In this document: in pieces, positions 29,366 through 37,805 of the stretch | Layout: every line of letters begins with the position of its first letter | How positions within the stretch are numbered: the first letter of the stretch is position 1 | DNA from: Arthrobacter psychrolactophilus | Lineage (GTDB): Bacteria > Actinomycetota > Actinomycetes > Actinomycetales > Micrococcaceae | Assembly: GCF_003219795.1 (NCBI RefSeq) | Contig: NZ_QJVC01000003.1 | Coordinates: 346,063-410,062 of the forward strand | Length of the DNA stretch: 64,000 nt | Reading direction: 5' to 3' | The notes under the pieces: model-generated | What the model saw: the letters and a program-made list of their open reading frames with translations, nothing else | Told to the model about the DNA's origin: nothing | The model's database searches: none | Program-made: the position numbers and the translations under genes

Positions 29366-30839
29366 CTTTCTCCCTTTCCGGGATGATTCTTGGTGGCCGC
29401 GGGACGGGTCGCTGCGGCGATTGTGGAGCTGGCCGCGGTGCCGCTGGGGTTTGAGGTTTGGGAGTCGGTGCCGGTGCTGCAGGGTTTGGGGCTGGGGCAG
29501 AGGCTCGTTGTGAGCGCGCTGCAGCGCCATGCTGTTGCTGCGGTGCGGGGGCCGACCCGGAGCTGCCAGGCGTTTTCTGTGGCCCGGCATTTGAGGTGGG
29601 CTGTCTGCCTGAAGTCGGGGCGCTGGGATCACGATGGGGCGTGCCGCCGCGCTTGACGTACGGCTGCCCATAAGTCTTGGTTTCCGACCCCGGCGGTTGG
29701 CTACCGCCGCTGGGAACCGGCTGGCCGCCGTCGTTCTTCATAATCTGCTGGCCGCTCAATTTGCCGCCATTTTGGAGGTCCTTAATGGTGGGTTCGGCAC
29801 TGGATTGAACGAGCGCCGGCTTGTGGGACCCCATGCTCGCCAGGGAAAGCTTGCCGCCCATCTGCCGGCTGACTTGCCGGGCTGCGAAACCACCGCCGCG
29901 AGACAAGACGTGTCCACCGCCTGCGACCTGCGCGGCTGCTGCCAACTCCCCGCCGGCAAAACTGACAAGTTTCAGCGCCATCAGGGGCGCGGCGCAAGCC
30001 AGCAACATCCCTACTGCGCCTGAGGCCAGACCGGCGAACGACGTTGAATCAGAAAAGAGCTTGACTGCCAAAGCCAGGATGGTGGCAGCAAGTGGTTTGG
30101 CGATCAGGAGCGCCACGACCGTTTCGCACCACCGCCGCGTCCATGTTTTTGTGTGTTCCCACGGCAGGAGCATGATGGCAACTGGCGCCGTCGCCGCGAG
30201 GACAAGGAGGGCAAAGGACCGGAAGATCATTGAGCACATGAGGATGAACGCAAGCACCCAGACAAGGGCGACAGCGACAACTGTGACGATTAGTGGCCCG
30301 GCGGGGCCTGATGTGCCGGGGCTGGCCAAGGAAATGAGGTCCCATTCGTGTCCACTGCCTGTCGGTGCCCGGGTGAAACCGAAGAGTCGCATGAACACGA
30401 CATACGGGTCTGATCCGAGTGTCTGCAGAATTGCGGTGGATGCCGAGTCAGTGAATTGAGTGAGCTTCTGCATCAGACCCACGGCGCCAATGACGACGGG
30501 GATGGCGATCCCTCCCGCGATGACTGCCCGTCCAATGCGCCGCGGCTGTTGGCTGATCAGTCCACCGAGTAGCTGCAGGATCATAGCCACAACGAGCGGC
30601 GTCATCATCACGACAATCCACCAATTGGTCAGGCCACTGACGGCTGTCCAGTCAGAAGGTCCGAGGTCTGAGACGCCAAATGCCCCGGAAATGAACGACC
30701 ACATCCATGACGCCATGCTCTCGAGAATGCCCGCGAACATGTTCGTGATGGTTTGAGTCGCGGCGTCCTGGGTTTGCGAGATGATTCCGCAGCCCGGGGG
30801 CCACCAACCGTTAGCTTGGCACTCGACCATGGGCAGCAT
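29358..30839 (-). CDS. TrbL/VirB6-like polytopic membrane protein
   Basis: A 493-residue protein. The first 300 residues contain about six membrane segments (for example ISQTQDAATQTITNMFAG region, then WWIVVMMTPLVVAMILQLLG, and a cluster at 170-275). The last 180 residues are Pro/Gln/Ala/Ser-rich and likely disordered. This is the TrbL/VirB6 (SCO6881-type) plan, an inner-membrane channel component of conjugative type IV secretion. Stop overlaps the next start by eight bases. An alternative start ATG at 30830 is possible. Confidence 0.85.
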   Translation of the reverse strand: MLPMVECQANGWWPPGCGIISQTQDAATQTITNMFAGILESMASWMWSFISGAFGVSDLGPSDWTAVSGLTNWWIVVMMTPLVVAMILQLLGGLISQQPRRIGRAVIAGGIAIPVVIGAVGLMQKLTQFTDSASTAILQTLGSDPYVVFMRLFGFTRAPTGSGHEWDLISLASPGTSGPAGPLIVTVVAVALVWVLAFILMCSMIFRSFALLVLAATAPVAIMLLPWEHTKTWTRRWCETVVALLIAKPLAATILALAVKLFSDSTSFAGLASGAVGMLLACAAPLMALKLVSFAGGELAAAAQVAGGGHVLSRGGGFAARQVSRQMGGKLSLASMGSHKPALVQSSAEPTIKDLQNGGKLSGQQIMKNDGGQPVPSGGSQPPGSETKTYGQPYVKRGGTPHRDPSAPTSGRQPTSNAGPQKTPGSSGSAPAPQQQHGAAARSQRASAPAPNPAAPAPTPKPQTPAAPRPAPQSPQRPVPRPPRIIPEREKDV

Positions 30840-30848
30840 GGCGCATAC

Positions 30849-31139
30849 CTAAAAGCCGAGATGAAACGCGGTCTGGGACCAGAGGATATAGCCGTTGATG
30901 CCGCCGAGGATGGCGGCGACGGGGCCCGTCCAGAGCAAGATCATGCCGCCGCCTGAGGCCAGCCGGGACGACTGGCTCAACTTGCCGGCCAGCAACATTG
31001 CTGCGCCAAGAATGGCAACGATCGCAATGATGATGAAGGCCCCGACCAGGATGCCGCCGCCGATCTCTTTCAGAGATTCAAGGAACGGGAAGGCTGTGTT
31101 GGGTGTGATGCCGGGATCCACCGGCGCTGCCAGGAACAT
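30849..31139 (-). CDS. Small two-TM protein, VirB2 pilin-like
   Basis: A 96-residue protein with AGGAG seven bases before its ATG. Two hydrophobic segments, about residues 28-52 and 63-88, are separated by a short polar turn (KLSQSSRLASGG). That size and two-helix layout resemble VirB2-type pilins or the small membrane proteins beside SCO6881 homologues. It begins the second block of the transfer operon, nine bases before the TrbL-like gene. Assignment is by topology and context; there is no strong sequence signature. Confidence 0.8.
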   Translation of the reverse strand: MFLAAPVDPGITPNTAFPFLESLKEIGGGILVGAFIIIAIVAILGAAMLLAGKLSQSSRLASGGGMILLWTGPVAAILGGINGYILWSQTAFHLGF

Positions 31140-31191
31140 CGTGAACTCCTATCGATACCTCCCATCGTCTGAAGGAAGGGTTCACGAGTTC

Positions 31192-31356
31192 ATGGTGGGT
31201 GGAGAGCTAAACGACGTGACGCGATTGGCAAGCATCGTAAAGATTGTCCGATTACCTCGTCCGGACAGCGTGGGCGAGATTAACGAAGTCCTGAAAAATC
31301 CGGCCAGGGCGTCGGCCTTGTCCGTCGACCAGCACGCTACGATATGGCTGACCTAA
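31192..31356 (+). CDS. Possible 54-residue small protein
   Basis: A short frame starting MVGGELNDVTRLASIV and ending ALSVDQHATIWLT. The amino-acid make-up is well balanced rather than Arg/Pro-rich, and AAGGAAGG lies about 12 bases before the ATG, which is rather far. It sits divergently next to the pilin-like gene and ahead of the PIN-like cargo gene. The in-frame region continues upstream through the pilin-like gene as a shadow, so it could also be a remnant of a longer gene. Real but unknown, or chance: undecided. Confidence 0.3.
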   Translation: MVGGELNDVTRLASIVKIVRLPRPDSVGEINEVLKNPARASALSVDQHATIWLT

Positions 31357-31776
31357 AAGCCCATTCATGAAATCCATTCATGAGTTCCTGGGTAAGACCC
31401 CTGTCCACTCGGACTGATCGTACCGTTTCGGATAGGGACGGACGGATTATCTTAAGGTCACCAGCCGGCACAACGCACCGAATTGCTCTTCGGATGACGG
31501 CCATCGACCATATCCCGAGGAATCACCCGACGGCCCTACTGCGGGAGTAGCCGAAGGTCAAGTCGGTACGTCTGGATCCCTAAAGCTGAGTCTGACGATG
31601 CACTTCACCGACACTGACTGTAGTCTGAGACTCAAAATGGGGTAAGTAAGCACAAATAGACTGGAAATCTGGCCTGTGGTCGACATAATTATCTCTATTC
31701 CAACATAATCATTAGAAGGTCATATGCTCGAAATTTCAGTGTCAGAACCTACTTCCCGACGCGGTGAATTGGAGAA
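31357..31776. other. Intergenic region before the PIN-like gene
   Basis: No gene seen. It starts with a ten-base direct repeat, CCATTCATGA, near 31360-31385, and becomes AT-rich after 31640, where the promoter of the 31777 gene probably lies (for example the TATGCTCG/CATAATT-rich area around 31685-31725). Confidence 0.4.
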
Positions 31777-33828
31777 GTGAATAACACAGTGACTACCAGC
31801 AACGCGCTCTTGGCCAGTCTCGCGATCATAAAGGCAAATTGGGACGAATCTCAGGGTACATACATTGACAACTTCCTACCCTTCTTTCTCGATGCTGTAC
31901 GAACCTCAGTGTCTGACGATATCGAAATGCAAAGTCTGCACGATTCGATCCATGATCGATTTGGAATGCAAATTCCCCTTGGGGTCCTAACCACCCTAAG
32001 TAAGCGTGCAGCACGACAGAATTATGGCCGTCGCGAAAACGGCCTGTTCATAAGAGATCCCAAGAAAATCGACACGCTGCCATCGCTTGACCTTCAAAAA
32101 TCTGACTACCTCAGAAAGCAATCTGCTCTCGTAAATGAACTTATGGCTTTCACTCTCGATAAATTCAAAACAATCTTCACCGAGACTGAGGCTGAAGACG
32201 CACTCCTCGCTCACGTAGAGGAATACTCCACATCCATTCTGGGGTCATTTGTTCGAGGTGATCAGTATCCGGCAAAGAGTGACCACACAGAGAATCCTGA
32301 TATTGACTATATTGTAAATTCATTCATTTCTCATGTTGTGAAAAGCCTCCCCGAGTCCTTCGCTCACCTCGAAGCAGTGGTAAAGGGCAGCATGCTCGCA
32401 GTATCACTGTATCTACCTGACGCCAGCGAAATCGGTCGCGGTTTCGACCGAACCACCCTCTATCTAGACACCCCCCTGATTGTTAGGGCACTCGGATTCG
32501 AAGGAACTCAGGCAAAATCTGTAATTGACGACCTGTTGACCCTTTGCCGTTCGACTGGAGCTGAGATCTCTTGTTTTGAACACAATGTCGATGAAGTAAA
32601 GGGCATTCTCAACCGCGCATCTCGAAACTTGGGCGGCCTAGCTGGAGTTAGGAGTCAACGGCGACAAACGGATATTCATTTTGAAAGTGTTGGAACTACT
32701 TCCAGCGACATTCTGCTATTAACTCAATCTTTGGAAGATAATATAGCAAAGCTGGACATAAGGATCGCAGAAAAACCCGTTGTTTCATCGTCACTTACCA
32801 TTGACGAGCTGGAACTTGAACGGCAAATGGACGAAGAGATGGGCTACAGCAGTCGCGATGCACTACTAAACGACCTCGACAGCCTTACTGCCATCCATCG
32901 GCTAAGAAATGGACGCAGCAATGCTCACCTTGAGACTTGCAGGGCCATACTCGTAACAAGTAATGGACGGCTCGCTCGGATCGGACAAGCTTTCTTCGTC
33001 CGCGGAGGGGACCATCAATGGCCAGTTGCGATCACAGATCACCACCTGACCACCTTAGTCTGGCTCAAGAAACCACACGCGGCCCCTGATCTCCCTCGCC
33101 GACAGATACTAGCAGATTGTTTTGCCGCCCTTGAGCCGGGAAAGAGGCTCTGGGAGCGATACCTGGTTGAGATTGATCGATTGGGCATCGCGGGCAAAGC
33201 GTCTGAATCAGACTTGATGATTTTACGCTACTCGACAGAAGCTGAACGAGGGCTTATGGAACGCACTCTCGGCAATCCAGCGAATGTGAATTCCGAGTCT
33301 GTGACTGAAATTCTGGAAAAAGCGAAAGCGGAACTTGCAAAACCTTCGCTTGAGGCGCGCGATAATGCCATGGCTTCTGAACTAGAGGCACGGGAAGAAC
33401 TCCTAGGCACTCGGGAGATACTGCGTGACAAGGAACGAAGAATTGCCCAAGAGTTAATATCACGGACCGAGATGAAGGACAAATCGGTCACGCTGAATCA
33501 ACGTATCAATGACTTGGAAAATTCGGAAAAGAAACGAAAATCATTAGCCAAGAAAAGAGCGGATCGGCAGGCATCTAGAATTTACTACAGCGCACTAGTC
33601 ACATTTGGCGCTTTCATACTGACGTCAGTATTGACACTATTTCCAATAGTTCATCCGTTCTTCCCGAATTGGCTCATAGCGAGTGGACCGCTATGCCTCG
33701 CCGTTTCAACTGCCGGCGGTCTAGCGACCCTGTATTTCGGCGGGAGCATCAAAGGCTCTGCTAAATTTGTCCGATCCTGGGTAGCCAATCGCCTCGAAAA
33801 GAAATACCTTCGTCAATTGGGCTTCTAA
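31777..33828 (+). CDS. Predicted membrane-anchored PIN-like protein, ICE cargo
   Basis: A 683-residue protein, GTG start at 31777 just after GGAGAA; the in-frame GTG at 31789 is an alternative. The middle part looks PIN-like: TTLYLDTPLIVRALG (Asp near 231), CFEHNVDEVKGIL (Glu/Asp near 268-273), ILVTSNGRLARI near 392, and VAITDHHLTTLVW (Asp near 421). Residues about 505-600 are charged and probably coiled coil. Two membrane segments follow (about 603-626 and 630-656), then a basic tail. DNA is AT-richer than its neighbours. It lies reversed inside the transfer operon. I infer a nuclease tethered to the membrane, possibly for defence; no named family is recognised. Confidence 0.8.
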   Translation: MNNTVTTSNALLASLAIIKANWDESQGTYIDNFLPFFLDAVRTSVSDDIEMQSLHDSIHDRFGMQIPLGVLTTLSKRAARQNYGRRENGLFIRDPKKIDTLPSLDLQKSDYLRKQSALVNELMAFTLDKFKTIFTETEAEDALLAHVEEYSTSILGSFVRGDQYPAKSDHTENPDIDYIVNSFISHVVKSLPESFAHLEAVVKGSMLAVSLYLPDASEIGRGFDRTTLYLDTPLIVRALGFEGTQAKSVIDDLLTLCRSTGAEISCFEHNVDEVKGILNRASRNLGGLAGVRSQRRQTDIHFESVGTTSSDILLLTQSLEDNIAKLDIRIAEKPVVSSSLTIDELELERQMDEEMGYSSRDALLNDLDSLTAIHRLRNGRSNAHLETCRAILVTSNGRLARIGQAFFVRGGDHQWPVAITDHHLTTLVWLKKPHAAPDLPRRQILADCFAALEPGKRLWERYLVEIDRLGIAGKASESDLMILRYSTEAERGLMERTLGNPANVNSESVTEILEKAKAELAKPSLEARDNAMASELEAREELLGTREILRDKERRIAQELISRTEMKDKSVTLNQRINDLENSEKKRKSLAKKRADRQASRIYYSALVTFGAFILTSVLTLFPIVHPFFPNWLIASGPLCLAVSTAGGLATLYFGGSIKGSAKFVRSWVANRLEKKYLRQLGF

Positions 33829-33950
33829 AAAATCTATACTCGGCGAGCAGCGCGGAAATTGCCATCCAATGCCTTCGTCGCCATAGTTCACGACGGCCTG
33901 TATGGTTGATATGAGTAACTCGCTTGAATTCAGTCAGCTCTATTCTTGCG

Positions 33951-35081
33951 TTATCCATTCGCGGCCATGGAAAAGTATTCTGCATCTTCATTCCACACCA
34001 CCGGATGCAGCAGCGTCCCAACCGTTGGATTTAGCGCGCTATACATCATGCCGTTTCCTGCATAGATTCCGACGTGTCCCCAATGATTGGGGCCGTCGGG
34101 GTTTTGCACGACCAGGTCACCAGGCTGTGGCCTGGACGTCGGTGTGCCGGCAAGCCACTGTTCAGTCCGCGGCAGGCGAATCCCGGCTTGGGCGTAGATC
34201 CACTGGACGTAGCCTGAACAATCCCACGCCTTGAACGCGGTCCCGCCCCAAACATAGGTGCCGCCAACGCCTTCCTGTGCGTAGTGGATGATGTCGAGCC
34301 TCAACTGGTCCAGGTTCGCTGGCAAGTCCGGAGCGCCTATAGCTCCGGGATCTGAAGAGCATTCCGCCATGGTTGTACCTGACTTGAGCGCTGCCACGAT
34401 CGATGAAGCTTCGCCTTCCCACTGGGCATAGAGCTCCGGGAACGCCGAGATTTGGACAGCCTGCGCCGCATCACCCTTGGCCATCGATTGCCAACCGGGA
34501 ACGTCCAGCAGCCCACGCGGCGAACCGTGATTTGGCCCGCTTGTGCCACCAAAGAATGCCTGCGCATCGTAAACAGGATTCATCAGCTCTGCCACACTTC
34601 CCCAGCCGACAGACGGCCGCTGCTGGGCGGAGCCCAGGGAATCGTGATCCGAGCCGACACCATCGTGAGCAAACGCCATCGACTCCGGAACTGAGCCGCT
34701 GGCAAGCATACGAAGGCCAGATTCCTGGAGCCCCACCATGATCGCAATCTGCAACCCGGCGTCCGAAACGGAAAGCTGCTTGCCCACCCCAATGAAAGCC
34801 TGCGCAACTTTCACTTGTGCAGCAGTAAGCACAATGGGAGTCCCTGCGGCAGAAGGAATCGACAATCCGGCACCCGCTTCAGGCGGAGATCCAGTGTTCG
34901 CGAAGGTCGACGCATTGGTGAGGCACGCCGTCGTACTTTCCTGAGTGGCCGAGGCGACCAGCGCCAGTCCCCCGCACATGGCCATGATCAGCACCGGAAC
35001 CAATACGCCAACCACGGATGAAACGATCCGCAGCAGCGCGCGGCGCTTAGCCACTGCTAGCAGCACCGCCGGGACAGCCAT
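33951..35081 (-). CDS. NlpC/P60 cell-wall hydrolase of the T4SS
   Basis: A 376-residue protein from ATG 35081, which overlaps the upstream stop (TGATG); a longer frame to 35162 is a shadow. An N-terminal membrane segment (about 20-42) exports or anchors it. A middle lysozyme-like region (LQIAIMVGLQESGLRML) is followed by the NlpC/P60 domain: AWDCSGYVQWIYAQAG carries the catalytic Cys and HWGHVGIYAGNGM the catalytic His. Such two-domain enzymes (Tcp G/VirB1-like) open peptidoglycan locally so the conjugation channel can cross the wall. Confidence 0.9.
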   Translation of the reverse strand: MAVPAVLLAVAKRRALLRIVSSVVGVLVPVLIMAMCGGLALVASATQESTTACLTNASTFANTGSPPEAGAGLSIPSAAGTPIVLTAAQVKVAQAFIGVGKQLSVSDAGLQIAIMVGLQESGLRMLASGSVPESMAFAHDGVGSDHDSLGSAQQRPSVGWGSVAELMNPVYDAQAFFGGTSGPNHGSPRGLLDVPGWQSMAKGDAAQAVQISAFPELYAQWEGEASSIVAALKSGTTMAECSSDPGAIGAPDLPANLDQLRLDIIHYAQEGVGGTYVWGGTAFKAWDCSGYVQWIYAQAGIRLPRTEQWLAGTPTSRPQPGDLVVQNPDGPNHWGHVGIYAGNGMMYSALNPTVGTLLHPVVWNEDAEYFSMAANG

Positions 35082-35794
35082 CAGTACACGATTCGATCGG
35101 GCGAGGCATAGAACCCCACCATCACGCACCGGTCGGCCGGCGCATTGGCGGCGGGCGGGCAATTGACCATGACGCTCACGGGCGCACTGTAGGAATTATC
35201 GCCGCCAGCTTGGTGTTCGGTCACCTTCAGCGTGAACGTGCAGACGTGCAGCCCCACCCACGGGGCAGGTTGAGCCTTGACCTGCGCCAGCTGGTCATCG
35301 CAAGCCGAACTGGCGACGGCGGCCGTGCGGTAGGCCTGCATGCCCGACAAGGAGGCGAACGACGCCGCTGTCACCCCTGTGGCTTGAAATTCCTGGGCCA
35401 GGACCGTCAATGGGTTGGAACCGTCTGGCAACACATCCCACCACGACCGCACCCGCTCATAGACTGCCGAGAACGTGGATTTCCTGGCGTCCCATGTGTA
35501 GATCATTTCTGCAGCAGCCTTGGCCAGCACCTTGTAGTCCGCGGTTTTGGGCTCATTCGGAGCCAGCGCTGGATCCGGCTCCCGTTTTGGACGGACGACG
35601 GCGGGACTGACGGCTGCTGACGCCGTCGCCACTGTTGTGCCTGGCGGCCGCGGCAGTGGCGAAGCCTCCGGCGCTGCCGGCCGGGTTCCGAAGACGATGG
35701 CAATAGCGGCGACCAGCATAGACACGACGGCGACGAGTACAACCAACTTGCGGCGACGGGCCAACCGTCGAACAGTTCTGGCAATTTGGGACAT
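35081..35794 (-). CDS. TcpC/VirB8-like conjugation protein
   Basis: A 237-residue protein with a short basic N-terminus (MSQIARTVRRLARRRK), one membrane segment at about 17-36, a Pro/Ala-rich linker and an extracellular domain of about 140 residues. This is the topology of VirB8/TcpC scaffold proteins. It lies directly upstream of the NlpC/P60 gene with a one-base overlap and 40 bases after the sigma-like gene. Sequence similarity is not obvious; the call is based on topology and operon position. Confidence 0.72.
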   Translation of the reverse strand: MSQIARTVRRLARRRKLVVLVAVVSMLVAAIAIVFGTRPAAPEASPLPRPPGTTVATASAAVSPAVVRPKREPDPALAPNEPKTADYKVLAKAAAEMIYTWDARKSTFSAVYERVRSWWDVLPDGSNPLTVLAQEFQATGVTAASFASLSGMQAYRTAAVASSACDDQLAQVKAQPAPWVGLHVCTFTLKVTEHQAGGDNSYSAPVSVMVNCPPAANAPADRCVMVGFYASPDRIVY

Positions 35795-35834
35795 GAGACA
35801 CCCCTCTCACGGTGTTCATGGTTGAGCTGCGAAA

Positions 35835-36773
35835 CTACGACATGTGCTGAAGGGCAGCCGACGTCAAACTGCTGGAGGTTGCTGGTTGAGATGCTGGCTG
35901 TTTGGCCGCAGCGTGTTCCAACACTTCCAGGGCGGCGGCATACAGCTTGCGTGCGTAGCTGATCCGGCCCTCGAGGTAATTTGCTCTGAGTCCTGTCTCC
36001 GCTGACAGCTCGGCGATCTTGGCCGCCCTGTCGGCGCCGCGAACTCCGGTCAGTACCAACCGTTCTGCAACAACCTGAAGGAGGACTGTTGGCAGGCAGC
36101 ACACTGCTGTGGCGATCACTGTGGCCGTATCGCAGAGCGTCGCTGGCTCCACGTCCATGGCTGCGCGGACGGTAGTCGCTGTCTGGCGGAGGGCGGTGAC
36201 AGCCTGCCAGCCCTTCCGTTCATCCCATCCAGGCTTGTGCCCGGGATGGCGTTCGCGGGGCGCAGTCAGGCACTGCACCGCCAATTCCCACGTCTCAGCC
36301 GTCACGTGTTCACGTACTGTGGCCAGCACCTCGATCGCCCACTCATGTTCGGCAACGCGTTCGCCGCTCTCCGTCGCCGCAAAATCAACTGGAGCTACGG
36401 GCGAAACCTCGGGATCTGCATTCAGGGACATCCACGGATGGGCGAGAGTGCGACGAATGTGGTCGGCGCACAGATGCACGGCGATCCCCTGGACCCACGC
36501 GCCGAAGGTGATGCCTGGAAGCTGGCGGTATCGCTGCTTGACCAGCCCTTCCCAGGCGGCGACGCGGACATCCTGCATGACGTCATCGACGTCGTCGACG
36601 TGTCCGATGCGCAGCAGACGAGCGCGAACAAAGGGCCGGACGTTTTCAACCGCCAGCATGAGTTGGTCAATGGGGATATCTGGAACCGACGGCCGTTCCA
36701 GTGCGACATCAATGCTGATATTTCGAATTTGTGACTGTGATTCTCTGGACTTGATGTCCATCATCTTCACCAT
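35835..36773 (-). CDS. Sigma-70-like (ECF-type) factor of the transfer operon
   Basis: A 312-residue protein. A region 2 signature is visible: HVDDVDDVMQDVRVAAWEGL followed by GAWVQGIAVHLCADHIRR. The C-terminal part has ETGLRANYLEGRISYARKLY, like a region 4 helix-turn-helix, with a longer linker than usual. It heads the transfer operon and probably either activates it or is an ICE regulator derived from a sigma factor. Several in-frame ATGs (36773, 36764, 36761) make the start uncertain, and no strong ribosome site decides among them. Confidence 0.75.
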   Translation of the reverse strand: MVKMMDIKSRESQSQIRNISIDVALERPSVPDIPIDQLMLAVENVRPFVRARLLRIGHVDDVDDVMQDVRVAAWEGLVKQRYRQLPGITFGAWVQGIAVHLCADHIRRTLAHPWMSLNADPEVSPVAPVDFAATESGERVAEHEWAIEVLATVREHVTAETWELAVQCLTAPRERHPGHKPGWDERKGWQAVTALRQTATTVRAAMDVEPATLCDTATVIATAVCCLPTVLLQVVAERLVLTGVRGADRAAKIAELSAETGLRANYLEGRISYARKLYAAALEVLEHAAAKQPASQPATSSSLTSAALQHMS

Positions 36774-36947
36774 TCTTGAGCGGGTGATGATTGTCGACGA
36801 GCGGCGTCGAGACTGGCGCCGTTGGTGGTACCTTCAGCAGCTCACACTGAGGCGGTTGCGAAAGCGACCTGGTCTCCCAGATCAGAAGCAGCACAATAGA
36901 TTCCAGATAGCTGCTTCGGCGTATTGTTATCTTTCCAGTGTTAGAGC

Positions 36948-36965
36948 TAACTTAGTTATTGTCAA
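36948..36965 (-). promoter_or_regulatory. Promoter -35 with overlapping palindromic operator
   Basis: On the minus strand a perfect TTGACA (36965-36960) is followed 16 bases later by TAACAC, a weak -10. Directly after the -35 lies the 11-base palindrome TAACTTAGTTA (36948-36958), placed where a bound repressor would block the promoter of the sigma-like gene. The divergent ArsR-like gene starts at 37012 and its product is the natural candidate to bind. Confidence 0.45.
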
Positions 36966-37011
36966 TGCCCTCTGTATTCAGCTGTGGGCAACTTTGGGGC
37001 AGAATGGTGTC

Positions 37012-37335
37012 ATGCCGCATATTACGCAACCGGACGACGCCGATTGGTCCCCCGAGATCGAGGCTGCCGTCGCCACATTCGGTAACAGGGCTCGCAATGA
37101 GATCTTGCGCTATTTAGCCCACCATTCACCGGCCACCCGTGGAGACATAGTTGCGGCAGTCAGCTCGGAGGCTCCAAGCGTTGCCAAGCACCTCATCATC
37201 TTGGAGGAAACCGGCGTCATTACTGCCGACCGTGAACCTGGCCAAAGGCATGGACGCGCCCCTCGATATTCAACGAACAAGGCCCGAATCAGGGAGCTGA
37301 TGGCGGCCCATCGCCGCTATCTTCTTGACCAGTAG
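37012..37335 (+). CDS. ArsR-like winged-helix regulator
   Basis: A 107-residue protein from ATG 37012 (MPHITQPDD); the much longer open frame upstream is antisense to the sigma-like gene. The wHTH is clear: RNEILRYLAHHSPATRGDIV, then SSEAPSVAKHLIILEETGVI and a wing with GRAPRYSTN. It lacks the ArsR metal-binding cysteines, so it is a metal-independent wHTH. It is divergent from the transfer operon and close to a palindrome there, which suggests control of transfer. Its 3' end overlaps the convergent EspR-like gene by 47 bases. Confidence 0.88.
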   Translation: MPHITQPDDADWSPEIEAAVATFGNRARNEILRYLAHHSPATRGDIVAAVSSEAPSVAKHLIILEETGVITADREPGQRHGRAPRYSTNKARIRELMAAHRRYLLDQ

Positions 37336-37789
37336 CGACTGATTTGCCTTGGTGCAGACGGATGTCGTTGTTCAGGAATTCGGTGATGGCGCGCAGGGTT
37401 TCAGGAGAAACCTCCCCCAGTGCTCGCGCGGCGAACGACTTCACTTTGGCAGCTCTCAACGCTTTTAGGAATTCAAGCCGCGAGTCAATCTGCTCGGGTA
37501 GGCCAGATTCTTCATCGCCGAGCAGGTAGGCAGGGTCGACTCCAAAGACTTCGCTGATGGCGGTCAGAAGGATTGGGTCCGAAACCAGACGGTCAGTTCC
37601 ATCCTTCATATACGACCAGCGGGCCCTAGAGAGTTTCACACCTCGATCAGCCAATTTCTGTTGCAGCTCCAGAAAAGTCAGGGGTGTTCCCCGCTCGGCA
37701 ACGACAACGTCCAGCAAGAGGTTCAGCCGGCGAGCAAGAATGAACTGGGCCGATGGCTCGACGTCCGAATCACCACGATCATCAGTCAA
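37289..37789 (-). CDS. EspR-like XRE-family regulator
   Basis: A 166-residue protein from TTG 37789 with TAGGAG eight bases upstream. The N-terminal HTH (residues about 25-85) is followed by a C-terminal helical domain, FLKALRAAKVKSFAARALGE, then SPETLRAITEFL. Length and the two-domain layout match mycobacterial EspR, a nucleoid-associated regulator that dimerises through this C-terminal domain and loops DNA. Here it probably regulates ICE genes. It follows its partner gene at 37806 by 16 bases in one operon. The last 20 residues look disordered. Confidence 0.8.
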   Translation of the reverse strand: MTDDRGDSDVEPSAQFILARRLNLLLDVVVAERGTPLTFLELQQKLADRGVKLSRARWSYMKDGTDRLVSDPILLTAISEVFGVDPAYLLGDEESGLPEQIDSRLEFLKALRAAKVKSFAARALGEVSPETLRAITEFLNNDIRLHQGKSVATGQEDSGDGPPSAP

Positions 37790-37805
37790 GTCTTGCTCCT
37801 ACTCG

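Noticed and set aside
36109-37011. Long N-terminal extension of the ArsR-like gene
   Set aside because: Antisense to the sigma-like gene; the natural start is ATG 37012, and the wHTH lies entirely downstream.
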